Below are positions 22,199-34,143 of a stretch of 64,000 nt of DNA, piece by piece. The DNA comes from Proales similis (taxonomy: Eukaryota; Rotifera; Eurotatoria; Ploima; Proalidae). Position numbers and translations under genes: made by a program. The notes under the pieces were generated by a model. That model saw nothing but the letters and a program-made list of their open reading frames with translations, ran no database searches and had not been told where the DNA came from. Within the stretch, counting starts at the first letter, position 1. Every line of letters starts with the position of its first letter. The DNA is taken from NCBI GenBank assembly GCA_019059635.1, contig JAGVRJ010000001.1, positions 62,001 through 126,000 of the forward strand. The letters run 5' to 3'.

Positions 22199-23389
22199 CT
22201 AGACGTTCATATCAATAAGCAAGTGTGTGAATGTGGGCAACTTAATCTCTCTGACTAGATTGGTAAGCTGGTAAACATTAGAAAGACCGTCCAGAGGCTG
22301 TTGCTTCAAGGCTTGCGAAAGATGTGAAAAACGTTTCTTGTTCTGAGCAGAAGGTTTGTGATGGAGCATAATAAAAGGAGACGGCGCCTGGGTGGCTTTT
22401 TCAGGCCTCATTACACACATTCCCCGGTTGAACATACGAAGCGTCCAGTCGTCGTCCTCGCCTCCCCAACCAAAGTACTGATTTGAGAGGCCGTTGGCGA
22501 CTTGAAAATGCGCAGGCCTCAGTGAAAGAACTCCGCCGGTAAGAAACTGTCCGTAAATACGGTCTGTTTTGGAGGATTGCAGGTAGGCGCGCATAGATAA
22601 GTGCCAAGGCATTAGACGGCACCGATAGTCAACTCGTTCGTCACTGATTCCAGCAGCTGGTATAAGATCAACATCATGCAGTACGATACAGTCGACGTCC
22701 TTGTCTGTTTCGAGCACATGACGAACCGCGCGGTTGTACAGGCGTCCTTTGTTGAACTGTTTTCCCGTCGACATTCTTTGCTCGGCAACTACAATTCGAT
22801 ATTTAAACGGCTGTGCTTTTAAAAAAGTGTGCATATTGAATAGAAAAAGTTTTAAATTATCCAATCGGTTGGATGTAAATGGGACAATGAAGACGAGGTA
22901 GTCGATTTGAGATAAGCTGCAACTGGCTTCCTGTTTAAGTTGAGGAGACGCGGTGCCGCCAACTGCTACATGGTCGAATTGGCTCAGCTGCGGCTTTTTA
23001 ACATCGAATGGATCAAATTCAACGTTTTCCAACACTGCAGAGTAAGTTTCTGGTGTTTTGACAATTGAATTCGCTAATTGAATGTCAACGTTTGCTTGAA
23101 GAGATGATTTCGAGCACTTTTTCTTCTTATTGGCGTATCGCTGATCAATTCGAAGGCCCAAGCTTTTAACATTGTAATCACAAGATATATCAATCCGGTA
23201 GATGTCCATTATGTCGAGATTGAGAGATATAGTTCTACCAGGCGTCTTGATTGCCTGCGGAACAGGCGGAAGTTGGCCATTTGATCGACGGTCCGGCCTA
23301 TCGATCAATGAACTCGACAACAAATAGAGGAGGTTTAACGCGACCAGCACAGCCAGGATGGTGAGCAACAACCTTAGCGGCCTCTTCAT
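22199..23389 (-). CDS. Beta-1,4-galactosyltransferase-like Golgi glycosyltransferase (GT7)
   Basis: Single exon, 396 residues. The first ATG is at 23389-23387; the frame is open further upstream but lacks another ATG. Type II topology: short cytosolic MKRPLR, then the anchor LLLTILAVLVALNLLYLLSS and a stem region. Catalytic hallmarks of the family: FNKGRLYNRA (family FN+xxLxNxG), the metal-binding HDVDLIP, then GGVLSL and FGWGGEDDDW, which hold the acceptor and metal sites. These enzymes transfer Gal or GalNAc from UDP-sugar to terminal GlcNAc or Glc in the Golgi lumen. Which donor is used cannot be told here. The intronless structure contrasts with neighbours. Confidence 0.92.
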   Translation of the reverse strand: MKRPLRLLLTILAVLVALNLLYLLSSSLIDRPDRRSNGQLPPVPQAIKTPGRTISLNLDIMDIYRIDISCDYNVKSLGLRIDQRYANKKKKCSKSSLQANVDIQLANSIVKTPETYSAVLENVEFDPFDVKKPQLSQFDHVAVGGTASPQLKQEASCSLSQIDYLVFIVPFTSNRLDNLKLFLFNMHTFLKAQPFKYRIVVAEQRMSTGKQFNKGRLYNRAVRHVLETDKDVDCIVLHDVDLIPAAGISDERVDYRCRLMPWHLSMRAYLQSSKTDRIYGQFLTGGVLSLRPAHFQVANGLSNQYFGWGGEDDDWTLRMFNRGMCVMRPEKATQAPSPFIMLHHKPSAQNKKRFSHLSQALKQQPLDGLSNVYQLTNLVREIKLPTFTHLLIDMNV

Positions 23390-23856
23390 GTGTGCATCAA
23401 ATGGCCAACTAAAATGATGTATCGCTCGGCGCGCATAAGTAAGCACTAAGCTCAATCGGGTAGCGAGCACCGTTTGATTGCCGAGTAAATTATGAGCGAA
23501 TATGCCGTTTGTGGCAACTTGTGGTCGCAGTGCTATTTGAAACCAAAACTCACGTCGCTGTTCTTGTTCGATCGAGTTTTTTAATTTAATTTGGTCCGCA
23601 TCGGATATTTTTTAATCGCTTGGCAATCTTTTCGTAAATTTAATACCATGTCATAGATCTGGCCGAAATTAAATCGATTCAATAGAACCTACAGCTTTAA
23701 TAAAAACTAAGAGAGCGAATTAAAACAAAATGGGATATCACAATATTGTGACTATTTATGTGTTTATTGTCTATTTATTAATTCTAAACGCGATATTAAA
23801 ATAATTTAATTGGTTTAAAAAAAAAACGGTGTAGGGCAAGGGAGGAATCGAATAAG
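23390..23856. other. Intergenic, no gene seen
   Basis: Promoter side of the galactosyltransferase gene and 3' flank of MATE C, both minus. A/T-rich with an A-run at about 23818-23825. Confidence 0.45.
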
Positions 23857-26343
23857 TTAAGGTTTGGCAGACTGAGCGCTAGAATTCGATTGAATCTGTA
23901 AAGGCGTCTGTTCGAACGGAACAAAAGCGCGCACCAGAATTGAAGCAATAAGCAGAGCAGTGAGTGACAAATAAGCCAAAGCTTTAACCCAAAGTGTCCA
24001 TTTGCGCTCCGATTTCTGCATTTGTTTGGGCTCATATTGCGAATGGCGTTCATCGGTCGTGTTCAAATTGATCGACGAAACCAGGTACGAATCGTTGCTG
24101 AAAGCCAGTACTTCTCTTTTATCTTGCACGGGCACTTTTCCAGCCAGCTCCTGGGCCTGATTGAATGAATTAATTTTAATTGTTCCAAATATTGGTTTTA
24201 AGTCAATTCAACTCGATTGCTCACTTGTCTTGCTTTTTCTTTCCAATCTATTCGCAGAATAAACACGAAGGTCATGATAGCCAGAGCAAAACAGCCGACA
24301 CCGGCGCCAATAAAAAATCCTTTTTAAAATAGAGAACTTGTTGATCGTATTGCATGAGTTATTTAACCAACCAGCTCCTTTAAATGATGTCTTGAGTAAA
24401 AGGTAAAGCCCGATCGGTGAGCCAATAACGTAGAAACTGATTGAGAGGAAAATTAGCGCATACAGCTGAGCACCGACCGCACGCAAAACGCCGCCCATAG
24501 AAGCCTATGAAGCGGTCACATAAACGATCGGACAGAAAATCTTTGAAGGTTCGAAATATTTGAAGGCTTGAATGCTTTTTACCTGAAATGTATCGAATAT
24601 TTGCTGAACCGCGCAAACATGAAACAAGAATACACATCCTTCGATGACAAGTCTGTTTTCAAGGCAGAATCAGCAAGAAAATGAGCATTTCAATCGTGTA
24701 GCTGGCTATTACGGATCGTCAGTGAATGGTCGCGAAATGTAACGTGCACCAAAGTAGTAGTAGGCAGAAAGCACCACGCCCAAGCAAGCTGAAAGAGAAA
24801 CGTAAATAGAGATTGTGACTAGCATTAGAAGGATGTTGTTGCTATTCACCGGTACAAACCACTAAAACCCGGGAAACTGCCCTTGCTTGCTCAGGTTTAT
24901 TGCCACCAAGGTAATTGCCGATTCGAATGTTGGCTGATATTCCCAGGCCAAATGATATCTAATTACAACCGGTTTGATAGTTTTTCGGCGTTTGGGGGCT
25001 GTTTATAAACTTGCCTGAAATGTAATAAAAGTGGCTTGGAGGCCTACAACGACTAGGCCCATTTGAATCGGGTCCAAGGTTGCTTAACTCAAACCATTTT
25101 AGTTTTGGTCCGACATTATAGAGAATTGCGTATGGTTGTACCTGCGGCCAGGGTTGCTATCTCGAAATTGGTCCACTCAACCAGCACGGCCATGAGACCT
25201 GGGATAGCGAGCCTGAGAAACGGAGTCCAGTCCTGAAATGCATCCAGTCTCCACCCTTTGAACCAAGTTTTATTCGTTCTGAACAACAATCGGATTTTAA
25301 CGGCTCATTTCATAGGAGCTTGATTATTACCAGGCCAGACGGGTTGAATCAGCTTTCGTAGAAAGAGATAGGCAATCATGATGGTCATTAGCACGAATGT
25401 GGTCACATCCATTGCCAATGCAGCTCCTCGAATTCCCATATCGAATTTGAATAGGAACAAGTAGGTGAGCAGAACCTCCACCGCAATACTGAAAAAGTTC
25501 ATGAACATAACCGGGTAAACAATATTCTGCGGCAATAAGGAACATAAGGTCACACGATAAATCAAGTCTGATGCTAAAAGTGCCACTACCTGAGCCTGCA
25601 GGAATTTTTGCATGATGATAATCACACTCAAAAACTGATTGAAAGGTAAAAGTTCGCTAATGAATTCTGTTTTGTGACAAGATTTACCAGAATAGACGGC
25701 AAATAGGCGATGAGGTACTGGTCGGCCAAGCTAGACACAATCATGACTAAGTGAATTCACCATAAAATAGACAATTGGTCGCTTACAATGCAATCAAGAG
25801 GTCATGGGTGAAAATACGCAGCACATAGCGGCAGCTTAGTATAAAGCTTACGGAGAACAGGGAACCCAATATTCCGATGAGAAAAGCCTTTTGGAGCACA
25901 AGTCCGACCTTCCTCTTATTTTCGCCTCCGATCAGCTGAATTCTGGGTCTCAATCAACTTGATTTTACGTGCATTTATTCTGATTTACTTGTGGAAGAAG
26001 CGTATCACAGGCTGTGTTTAGTCCAACCATTAGTACCATGGCTCCGACGTTGATAAGCTTTGAATTAAGCACGTGAGAGGAGATGTCTGGTACGTTTTAA
26101 CTTTTGATCATACCGTGTTGGCTAAAGAGGCAGCATCCAAATCGTGCGTGCTTAGGCGGCCGCAAAATCCAATGCTGATTAGTGGCAATATGACTTGTGA
26201 CAGACTTTGCACAATCTTTTCAAGAGAAATTCACAATACAGCAACCATTGAAGTCGTGGACTGCGACTTACCACTGGGAAAGCTGTGCCCAAGAGCTGTT
26301 TAAGCTCAAGACCGTAGTTTACCCTTCCTTCTTCGTCAGACAT
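23857..26343 (-). CDS. MATE-family multidrug/organic cation extruder, paralogue C
   Basis: Fifteen exons: 26343-26272, 26215-26114, 26057-25989, 25935-25787, 25730-25688, 25634-25590, 25526-25331, 25255-25142, 25082-25015, 24958-24850, 24788-24713, 24652-24583, 24504-24372, 24319-24225, 24156-23857; 546 residues. Same family landmarks as A and B: FCGRLSTHDLDAASLANT, GLNTACDTLLPQLIGG, MQKFLQAQ, SANIRIGNYLGG, VLRAVGAQLYA, PIGLYLLLKT, and a final membrane helix after a polar linker. Intron structure differs in part: the exon 7/8 border of A and B is absent but a new intron interrupts exon 8; the microexon is fused to its neighbour; one intron splits the GAGFF region. The intron after 25015 begins GC (gcaagt). 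Diverged from A and B along its whole length, so it escaped their homogenisation. Confidence 0.9.
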
Positions 26344-27183
26344 TTTTTTTGCTTCAAACAGACAATGTTTAGAATATGTGAACCCAAGTTGGTCGCTGCT
26401 GCGTTAAGTGTGGCTTTGGTGAAAAGTGCTGTTGAACAAAAAGCGGCAAACAGAAACTGGTTATGCTTATGAACGCAGTTGTCGGCGGCCAGACGCGCAC
26501 AGACTTGAGCCAGTCGGTCGGGAGGCAGTGTAAGGCTTTGAATAAATGTGAAATGCGAAACTTTGATAAATTCAAGCTGATGATGTTTCGCTTGGCTCAG
26601 CCGTTCCTTTTTTTCCTCTTCTCTTATGCTCGCTTTCTACAGTGTTCGGTTTTCTTTTTCAAACCACACACCCACCCGATTTATTTCAAAACCATTTCGC
26701 TTTCTTATCGGACGGCCAACATATTGTCCTTTCAGAAATGTCTATCCAAGCCTGAGGTGGCAATTATACTCCCGCAAACTGGAGCTCTCGCCAACACCTT
26801 TCACGGAAGCTTTTCTATCAGCGTTGATGCTCCATGAAAGTCTAAAAAGATTAGCTTCAGCATTTAAGTGCTCGTAATTTCATTGACCATTAGCTGAATT
26901 GTTTCTGGTTACGCAAATTTAAGAGTAACGGTTGGCAATCAAGTTGAGGTAGAAATAGTAGTTTTATGATTTAGGAGAGCAAGTAAGTTAGGCACTTGCT
27001 TGCAAACGAAGACAATAGATTGCGAGCTGCACAATAAGAGTCAATCGTAGCAAATGGACGCAAGTAAATGCATGAACGAACGAACGCATTCAGCGAAGAG
27101 GAAGCGAGAGATTTGCTTCTAAGAACGCATTACTTGTCGCAAGCAAGAGACGCCCGAACGAGCTCGCCTGGTTTTCACTGGAA
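26344..27183. other. Divergent promoter region
   Basis: Head-to-head spacer between MATE C (-) and TMEM201 (+). The open frames in it are short, overlapping and lack coding character. Small imperfect GAACGAACG-type repeats occur near 27075-27090. Confidence 0.45.
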
Positions 27184-28452
27184 ATGTTGAGAACTAAAGT
27201 GTCCTGCTGGTTTTGCAGTGAGACAAGCACTGTGTTCATATTGAAAAAGAACTCTTGGACTTGTGTTCACTGCGCTCAGTACAATGGCTTCAATAAAGAG
27301 GGCGACTACAATAAAACAATTCCGGAGATGCAGCATGAGCAGAGATCGGCTAAGTATTGTGTAAGTGAAGCCCGACGACCGGTTGGCGCCGTTCAACTCT
27401 GCGACCGTTGCAATCGTAATCAAGAATTAAAAATGGACGAATTGAAACGATACGAATCGAAGCTTGACGAAGTAGGCTGCAAACAGCACCAATCTCTAAT
27501 ATTTAAATTCATTAGAAACGAAATTTAGACCGAAGAAGACGAAGAAAAAGTGGCTCAAGCGCTGGCTGATTATCGTAAAAAACTCGATCGAATCTACGAC
27601 CTCTGTCCTAGCTGCAAGGCAAACTTGAATATTCACCTGCATGCGCAAGACCAGCAGATTGGTCATACTCTATTGCGGCATAGACAAACGACTAGCAGAC
27701 GAGTGATGCGGCGGACCGAAGTTGGCAAGCCGCCGCAGCGATTAGACACAAACGAGGACGTTGAAATGAGAGAGGAGGTCGCTGGTCCTTACATGACCGA
27801 GCGCATTTATGAGAAATTCCGAAAAGCCTATACCATCGCTGGCACGGTGCCGGCCATGGTATTGCGATCAACTCAGCGTTTGAGTTGCAAAAAAGACTCC
27901 GACCTGAGTGGTCCAAGGCGACGAGAGAGCAACCACAAATACCAGCCAAAAGAAAAGCTTCAAACAGATTTGAGTGTCAAGGCTGAGCTTGCACCGTCTG
28001 AGCTTGCAATTGTGTTCAAAGACATGATAGTGCTCGTATTGGCCATGTTCATGTTCATCTGCGACCTGGCAAATTTGATAAATGACAGTGATCTCTGGCA
28101 CGACTACTTTGTGGAGCTTGAGCAGGCCAACGGCGTAGGCAGCCCTTCGATTAGCTACATGAACACAATACTGTTTTTCTACAACTATTTGAGCATTGTG
28201 GTCCTACTCATAAACGTGTTCTTGTCCATTCAGCTTACGTACAGGCGACTTAAGCTCTCACGGCTGCTAATTACGCTCGGCTTCGCTCTCAATCTCCTGA
28301 TGCATACAAGCATTTGGTTTGACCTGCGAGCCGAAGAGCGCTTCATCTGTGAGACGTTCATATCATTTTGTATAATGTCGTATCTGTTCATGTTCTGGCT
28401 TTACAACACTTGCAGATGCTTGAAAAGGTCCAGACCGAATTCGGTTCGATAA
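27184..28452 (+). CDS. TMEM201: TMEM201/Samp1/NET5-like inner nuclear membrane protein
   Basis: Two exons: 27184-27471 and 27529-28452; 403 residues. The N-terminus is the Ima1 domain: CWFC, CVHCAQYNGF with EGDYNK, LCDRCN and LCPSC cysteine pairs, closely following the vertebrate pattern (CWFC, CPHCEQYNGF, DYNKPIP, LCKRCN, LCRPCQ). These cysteines probably bind zinc in the nucleus or cytosol. Four membrane segments follow in the second exon, roughly 28020-28080, 28150-28235, 28255-28320 and 28345-28410. In other animals Samp1 links the inner nuclear membrane to lamins, LINC complexes and microtubules. This protein is shorter than vertebrate TMEM201, lacking the long proline- and serine-rich domain and the final helix. 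Confidence 0.9.
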
Positions 28453-28922
28453 ATTCTTATTTTCATTCAATCCCTAGAACTTGACATATTTCGCATTTTT
28501 CGGCCAATTATCAACGTAAACTCGAATTTTTGTTTAAATTTATCTCTTTCATTTTAATTTAATAAATCTAGTCGATACGCTTTAGCAAGTGCCAACAAAT
28601 AAAAACAGCCTTTCGGCGACCTGACAGCTTGCAATTATCAAAAAGCTTTATCTGTTCTAAAACTTGAACCGTTCTTCCCGATCTCGCTGCACTTCTTTCT
28701 CCCTCTACCTGTCTCTGAATTAGAATCATGGCCCCCTGATTGGTGAAGGTCATAATTGAACTCGGACTAAGACAATCAATAGGTCATCATGGTCAGGCAT
28801 ATGCAACAAGAGGACAAGGACGTTGGGAATTTTCGAGTTTCCTTTTTGATAAACCTTGTCAAACAGTTCTAATTGCCTGATTCCTTTTTGTTTGATTGTT
28901 GCATCAGCGCGATCAGCTAGAA
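28453..28922. other. Intergenic, no gene seen
   Basis: 3' flank of TMEM201 and 5' flank of SMC2 (both plus). Several AATAAA-like strings near 28558-28565 may end the TMEM201 transcript. Confidence 0.45.
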
Positions 28923-31900
28923 ATGCACATAAAAGAAATTTGTTTGGACGGTTTCAAATCGTACGCCCAAAGCACAGTAATAAGCGGGTTCGATCCACAT
29001 TTCAACGCCATCACTGGCCTGAATGGCTCGGGCAAATCGAACATTCTCGACTCAATTTGCTTTCTGCTCGGAATATCGAACTTGACTCAAGTAAGAGCGA
29101 CAAGCCTGCAAGAGCTCATCTACAAAGGCGGCAATGCGGGCATCACTCGAGCGAGTGTTTCGATCACTTTTGACAACATGGACAAGAGCCAGTCGCCGCC
29201 CGGCTACGACGACTATGAAGAGATAACCATAACTCGTCAGGTGTCGTGCGGTGGCAAGCACAAGTATTTGATAAACGGACAGAATGCAACCGCCCAGCGA
29301 GTGGCCGACTTGTTCTGTTCTGTTCAGTTGAATGTCAACAATCCCAACTTTTTGATTATGCAAGGCAAAGTGACAAAAGTGCTCAACATGAAACCGCTCG
29401 AGATCCTATCGATGATCGAAGAGGCGGCCGGAACGAAGATGTTTGATGTGAAAAAGGCGAACGCTTTGGCCACCATCGACAAAAAGAACGCCAAGTTGAA
29501 CGAGATCGAACGCGTGCTACACGAAGACATAACGCCGGTGATCGACAAGCTCAAACAGGAACGAAGCTCATACATCGAGTTTCAGAAATGCGAACGCGAA
29601 TATCAACACTTGCACAAAATAACTATGGCGCACACATATCACGAATGCGAGATGGCAATGGCCAAATTGAAACTGCAATGCGATCAGGCAGAGAGCGGAG
29701 TGCGAGCCAAAGAGCAAGAAGCAGACGAGCTGGCCGAGCAGCTGAAGAACTTGCGCATTGAACTCGACGAGATGAAGGTGCACGTTCGACAACAGGCTGA
29801 GACCGATCGCAGCAAGGAACTCGAGGCCGCGTTTAAATCAGCGCAGATGCAGCTGGTCAAATTGACCTCCGAGATGAAGCATGTGCGCTCGAGTATTGAC
29901 GACGAGCAAAAGAGAATAAAGGAGGCCGAGCGCAGCATTGCAGACAACAACGGCCTCATTGAGGAGAAGCAGATCAGAATGGACCAAATGAAGAATCAGT
30001 TCGACTCGGCCAAGCAGATGTGCGAGCGAGCCGAGCAAGAGTGGCGCCAAGCCCAACGAGCTTACGAAGCGCTTTGCTGCGGCTTTGTTATTGACGAAAA
30101 CGATGCCGACACGCCGACCACTGTTCAAGATCAATTGCTCAAAGTTAAAAATCAAATGTGCGAAAAGCAGACCGAAATTCAAAAGGCGACCATCAGGTAA
30201 CTAATTTTTAGTTTCTACATTCAGCACAGAGTTGAACTAAGCCTCACTGGACCAAAGAATGCGCAAAGCCCGAGAGGAAATCGAACGACTGGCCAAAGAG
30301 CTGGCGGCCGAGACAACCGATTACACCGAGCGAAAGTGTAAATACGATCAAACAAATGACTTGTACGACAAAATAAAGGCAAGCCAAGTTAGAAGAGCCA
30401 ATTTGATTCAAGTCTTATTAACCTGAGTCTAATAGAATGAATTGGATGCGATCGACTACGACGAGAGTGCAACGAATGAAATGCTCAACAGACGCAAATC
30501 GTTAAATAATGAGCTGTTCGCCTTGAACGAGTCGAAACAAGCGTTTTATACAAAGTGAGTTGGATTTAGACGACGCTAATTGTGACTTGAACAAATTAAT
30601 CCTTTTAACTGACTAGATTTCCGCAGCTCCAACTCGAGTACAAAAGCCCAAGCGATGACTTTGATCGAAGTCGAGTCAGCGGTCTGGTGTGCAATTTGTT
30701 CAAAGTGAAAGATATTCGATTCGCGACTGCACTTGAAGTAGCGGCCGGCTCTAAGCTATTCAATTTGGTCGTGGACACGGACAAGACCGGCAAACTCATA
30801 CTCGAACGAGGTGAACTCAAGCGAAAGCTAACCATCATACCGATGAACCAAATACGATCGAAGCCCGTTTCGGATCGAGTGGTTCAAGCAGCTAAGCGAA
30901 TCGCCGGTGCGGACAATGTGTTTAGCGCACTCTCGCTCATCGAGTACGATGAAAAGTACCAGTCTGTGATGGAGTATGTGTTCGGCGGACGCTTGGTCTG
31001 CATGAATCTTGAACTTGCCAAACGAGTCGCCTTTGACTCGAACGTGATGACTAGCACGATTACTTTGGACGGTGATCACTTTGATCCTGAAGGTGTTCTC
31101 ACAGGTGGTGCGCGCGGAGCCCGAGCCGAAATATTAAAGCAGGTCAACGAACTTGGCCAAATAAAGGCAGAGATAATCTTGAAACAGCAAGAGCTCAAGC
31201 AGCTCGACGCCAGAATAGAGCAATCAAGAGATCAATCGCGGCGATTTGTGTCCAAGAAAAGCGAGCTGAGCAAAATAGAAGGCCAACTCGAAGTGGCTCG
31301 CATCAATCTCCAGCAGACAAAACGGCACCAACAAGAAGAGCGAATGAATTCACTGCGCGACGAAATAGAGAAAAGCGAGAGCAGCATCAAGCAGCTTGAT
31401 GAGGAGGTCAAAACTCTTGAGCAGAAATTGCACGAGTTGGAAACCAAAGCTAGCGAAAGTGGACGCGGGTCGGAAAAAGTCGAAAAGCAACGTGCCATGG
31501 ATAAAATAGAAAAATGTAAACAGAAAATGGACGCCGAGCTCAAGTCGTCAAACGAACTGCAGCAAGAATATCAGACACTCAAGCTTGAGCTCGAAGAACT
31601 GCGCAAGGAAGTGCGTGGTTTTGAAGAAGAGATAAAAAAGGCCGAGCAGAGTCTGACCGAGCTGGAGCAAAAGTCAAAAGAGCTCGAGGTGGAAAACAGA
31701 CGCCTTGAAGAAGCAAGTGATCGAGCTCACAATGAGCTCGAGTCAGAACGGGCTCAACTTTACGCCCAAAGCCGCGCATTAGAAAAGCAAACCGAAGAAT
31801 ATGAACGAGTCGAGACGCGTCTGAACAAGTTGAATTTGGAAGTAAAGGAAAAGAGACATGCAGGCGAGAGTTTAAATGAGCAGTTGAACTGCGCCGAAAA

Positions 31901-32705
31901 GCGGCTCCAAGCTCTTGAGCAAGCTCATGCGTGGATACAAGACGAAAAGGAGACGTTCGGTGTGGCCAACGGTCAATATGACTTTGGCAAGATGAACATG
32001 AAAGAAATGCACCATCGACTGCACGAAATTAAGCAGCGCAAAGAGAAGCTGTGCAAGAATGTGAACATGCGCGCAATGGGAATGCTGGCCAAAAAAGAAG
32101 AGGAATACGACGAGCTGAATAGGCGACGTTTGACTGTATTGAGCGATCGATCGACTCTGGAGAGCACAATTGAGAACTTGGAGAAGGTCAAAAGTCAAGT
32201 GCTTGGCAAAGCGTTCGAATGCATAAACAAGGACTTGGGCAATATATTCAAAACGCTGCTACCTGGCGCATTCGCCAAGTTAGAGTCGGTGAACAAGAAC
32301 ACGCTGTTGGACGGCGTGGAGTTCAGAGTTGCGTTTGGCGACGTATGGAAAGAGTCACTGACAGAACTGAGTGGCGGCCAACGCTCTCTAGTGGCTCTGT
32401 CGCTCATTCTTTCGCTTCTGCTCTACAAACCAGCGCCATTGTACATACTGGACGAGATCGACGCTGCACTAGACACCTCGCATACACAAAATATCGGCAT
32501 GATGATCAAGAAATACTTCAAGCATTCTCAGTTCATCATTGTCTCTCTCAAAGATAACATGTTCAACAACGCAAACGTTCTATTCCGAACCAAACTCATC
32601 GACGGCATTTCCACTGTGCAACGATTCGAGCAGCGCAAGAAAGCAACAAGCGACAAAGAGCAGCGAACGGGAGGCCAGTCAGTTGGCCGCTCGATTCCTT
32701 CGTAG
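28923..32705 (+). CDS. SMC2: Condensin subunit SMC2
   Basis: Four exons: 28923-30196, 30258-30378, 30436-30554, 30617-32705; 1200 residues, the usual SMC2 length. Start at MHIKEICLDGFKSYAQ, matching SMC2 orthologues; the open frame extends upstream but the ATG fits the family start. Walker A GLNGSGKSN near residue 32, Q-loop region, then a long coiled coil (about 170-510), hinge (about 520-670, with TALEVAAGSKL and ERGELKR), a second coiled coil, the ABC signature LSGGQRS and Walker B YILDEIDAALD. Forms the condensin ATPase with SMC4 and compacts mitotic chromosomes. Intron 2 has a GC donor (gcaagc at 30379). Nothing suggests damage. Confidence 0.97.
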
Positions 32706-32797
32706 ACATTCGTTATTTTCGTTTATTTCTCGCCTCCTTCGCTAGAACTAGTTCTCAAGGTTCAATTCAAATTTGAATGTCTCGCTTCAATTTGTAG

Positions 32798-32803
32798 AAT
32801 AAA
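32798..32803 (+). other. Polyadenylation signal of SMC2
   Basis: AATAAA about 95 bp after the SMC2 stop codon. Confidence 0.6.
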
Positions 32804-33665
32804 ATTTGCTTCAACTTTTCATTCGACGAGTATGCCAACGGCGGCCAGTTGGGTTTGAGTTGAGCTCCAATTTGAGCTGGGCGATAATCTTAATTGAAAT
32901 GAGCGTAGTCTATGGACTAAGGAGTTGAGAAAGCACGGCCTGCACTTAAGTGACCAGATTGAGTCGAACGAGACCAAGTGTAAAAGCAGACGTGAGAGAC
33001 GAATTAGGCAAATGAGCACGTCGCATTCAAGCTGACACGCTGAGACAAGTGCGAGCAGCGCGCAATGAGCCAAAGCAGATTGATTTGGCTCTCGCGGTCG
33101 ATGCGAATGCGCCGTTGAATAATCGAACGCATTGTTTATCAACAAGATTAATCTCAGCTGCATATTGATTAATGAAATTAAATCAAATGCATCAGGCAGC
33201 GGGCGGCAAATTTTCAAGTTGTAGGACTTCGCGCTTCGCTAATGTGCACTTGGCCATCCAGTCCAAGCGAATTTCTTAATTGAAATGAAATCGACTCATT
33301 TGCATGCAATCTTATCCCGCTGCCCCATGCTCCCGCCGCTTGTCATATCCTATTCTTCACTGCTTCATTTCATTTGCCGCTCTAAAACAAGAGCCATTCT
33401 CGACGCCGATTATCATTAAATCTTGGCAATTTCTTTTCTTCGATTTCCACAACAGACACCACATATCCTCTCTGAGCGCTTCTAAGCGTCTTTTTATTCA
33501 TTCTCTTATCGACTCACAATGCTCTGCTCGTATACACGCTGCTACCTGATAGGCTGTTTGTTGTTGCCTCGGCTCATCCTCACTCGCTAGCTCTTTTGTT
33601 TTAGTGTTTTCCTGTTCAAGGTACAATTCTGATTAGCAATCACCGGAGGCGTTCTTCTATGAGCT

Positions 33666-33705
33666 TGTGTGTGTGTGTGTGCGCGCGCACTCGTGTGTGT
33701 ATGTG
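33666..33705. repeat. GT/GC dinucleotide microsatellite
   Basis: Alternating purine-pyrimidine run: GT repeats, then GCGCGCGC, then more GT. Such runs can adopt Z-DNA. Confidence 0.85.
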
Positions 33706-34143
33706 ACTGGCCTCATTAGGTGCCATCGGATCGACTGCGGCTGCTCAATTTCATGCTTGCAACGTGCACCAGCCTCCAAAATTCGTCATTAATCGTTTTA
33801 ATCGAATCGTGCTCATCTGGCGTTTCTTACTAGGATTGCTCGCTTCGCTGCTTCTCACCACACCTCATCTAATCTAGCGATTTCTTCCTCCCTCTCTTTC
33901 CATTGCTCACCGATTTACCCATCGCGTTCGACCATTTTCATCCGCTGGCCCGTTTCTCTGTTAGTCTCATTCAGACGAACGGCATTCAGCTTTCATTGTG
34001 TGCTCTTCTCCAAATTCAAACGATATGAAGCAAACCGCTTCAGTGAGCACTGGCATGAGATCTCTTATTTAATTCGCTTTTAATCGAATCTCATTTCATT
34101 TCAGAAAGAAACAAAATATTCGGCCGCTTTCCATGCCAACAGA

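Larger units (their letters stand above)
32706..34143. other. Longest intergenic region, no gene seen
   Basis: After the SMC2 3' end only short scattered frames occur. Contains a GT/GC microsatellite at 33666-33705. Just before the next gene, gtgagc at 34043 and ttcag ending 34104 could border a 5' UTR intron of the leucine-rich gene. Confidence 0.45.

Noticed and set aside
28984-28996. tRNA B-box-like GGTTCGATCC
   Set aside because: Lies in the conserved SMC2 N-terminal coding sequence with no A-box or cloverleaf around it. No tRNA was recognised anywhere in the window.
32819-33217. 132-codon minus-strand open frame downstream of SMC2
   Set aside because: Low-complexity L/S-rich composition, no motif, no initiation or splice context.
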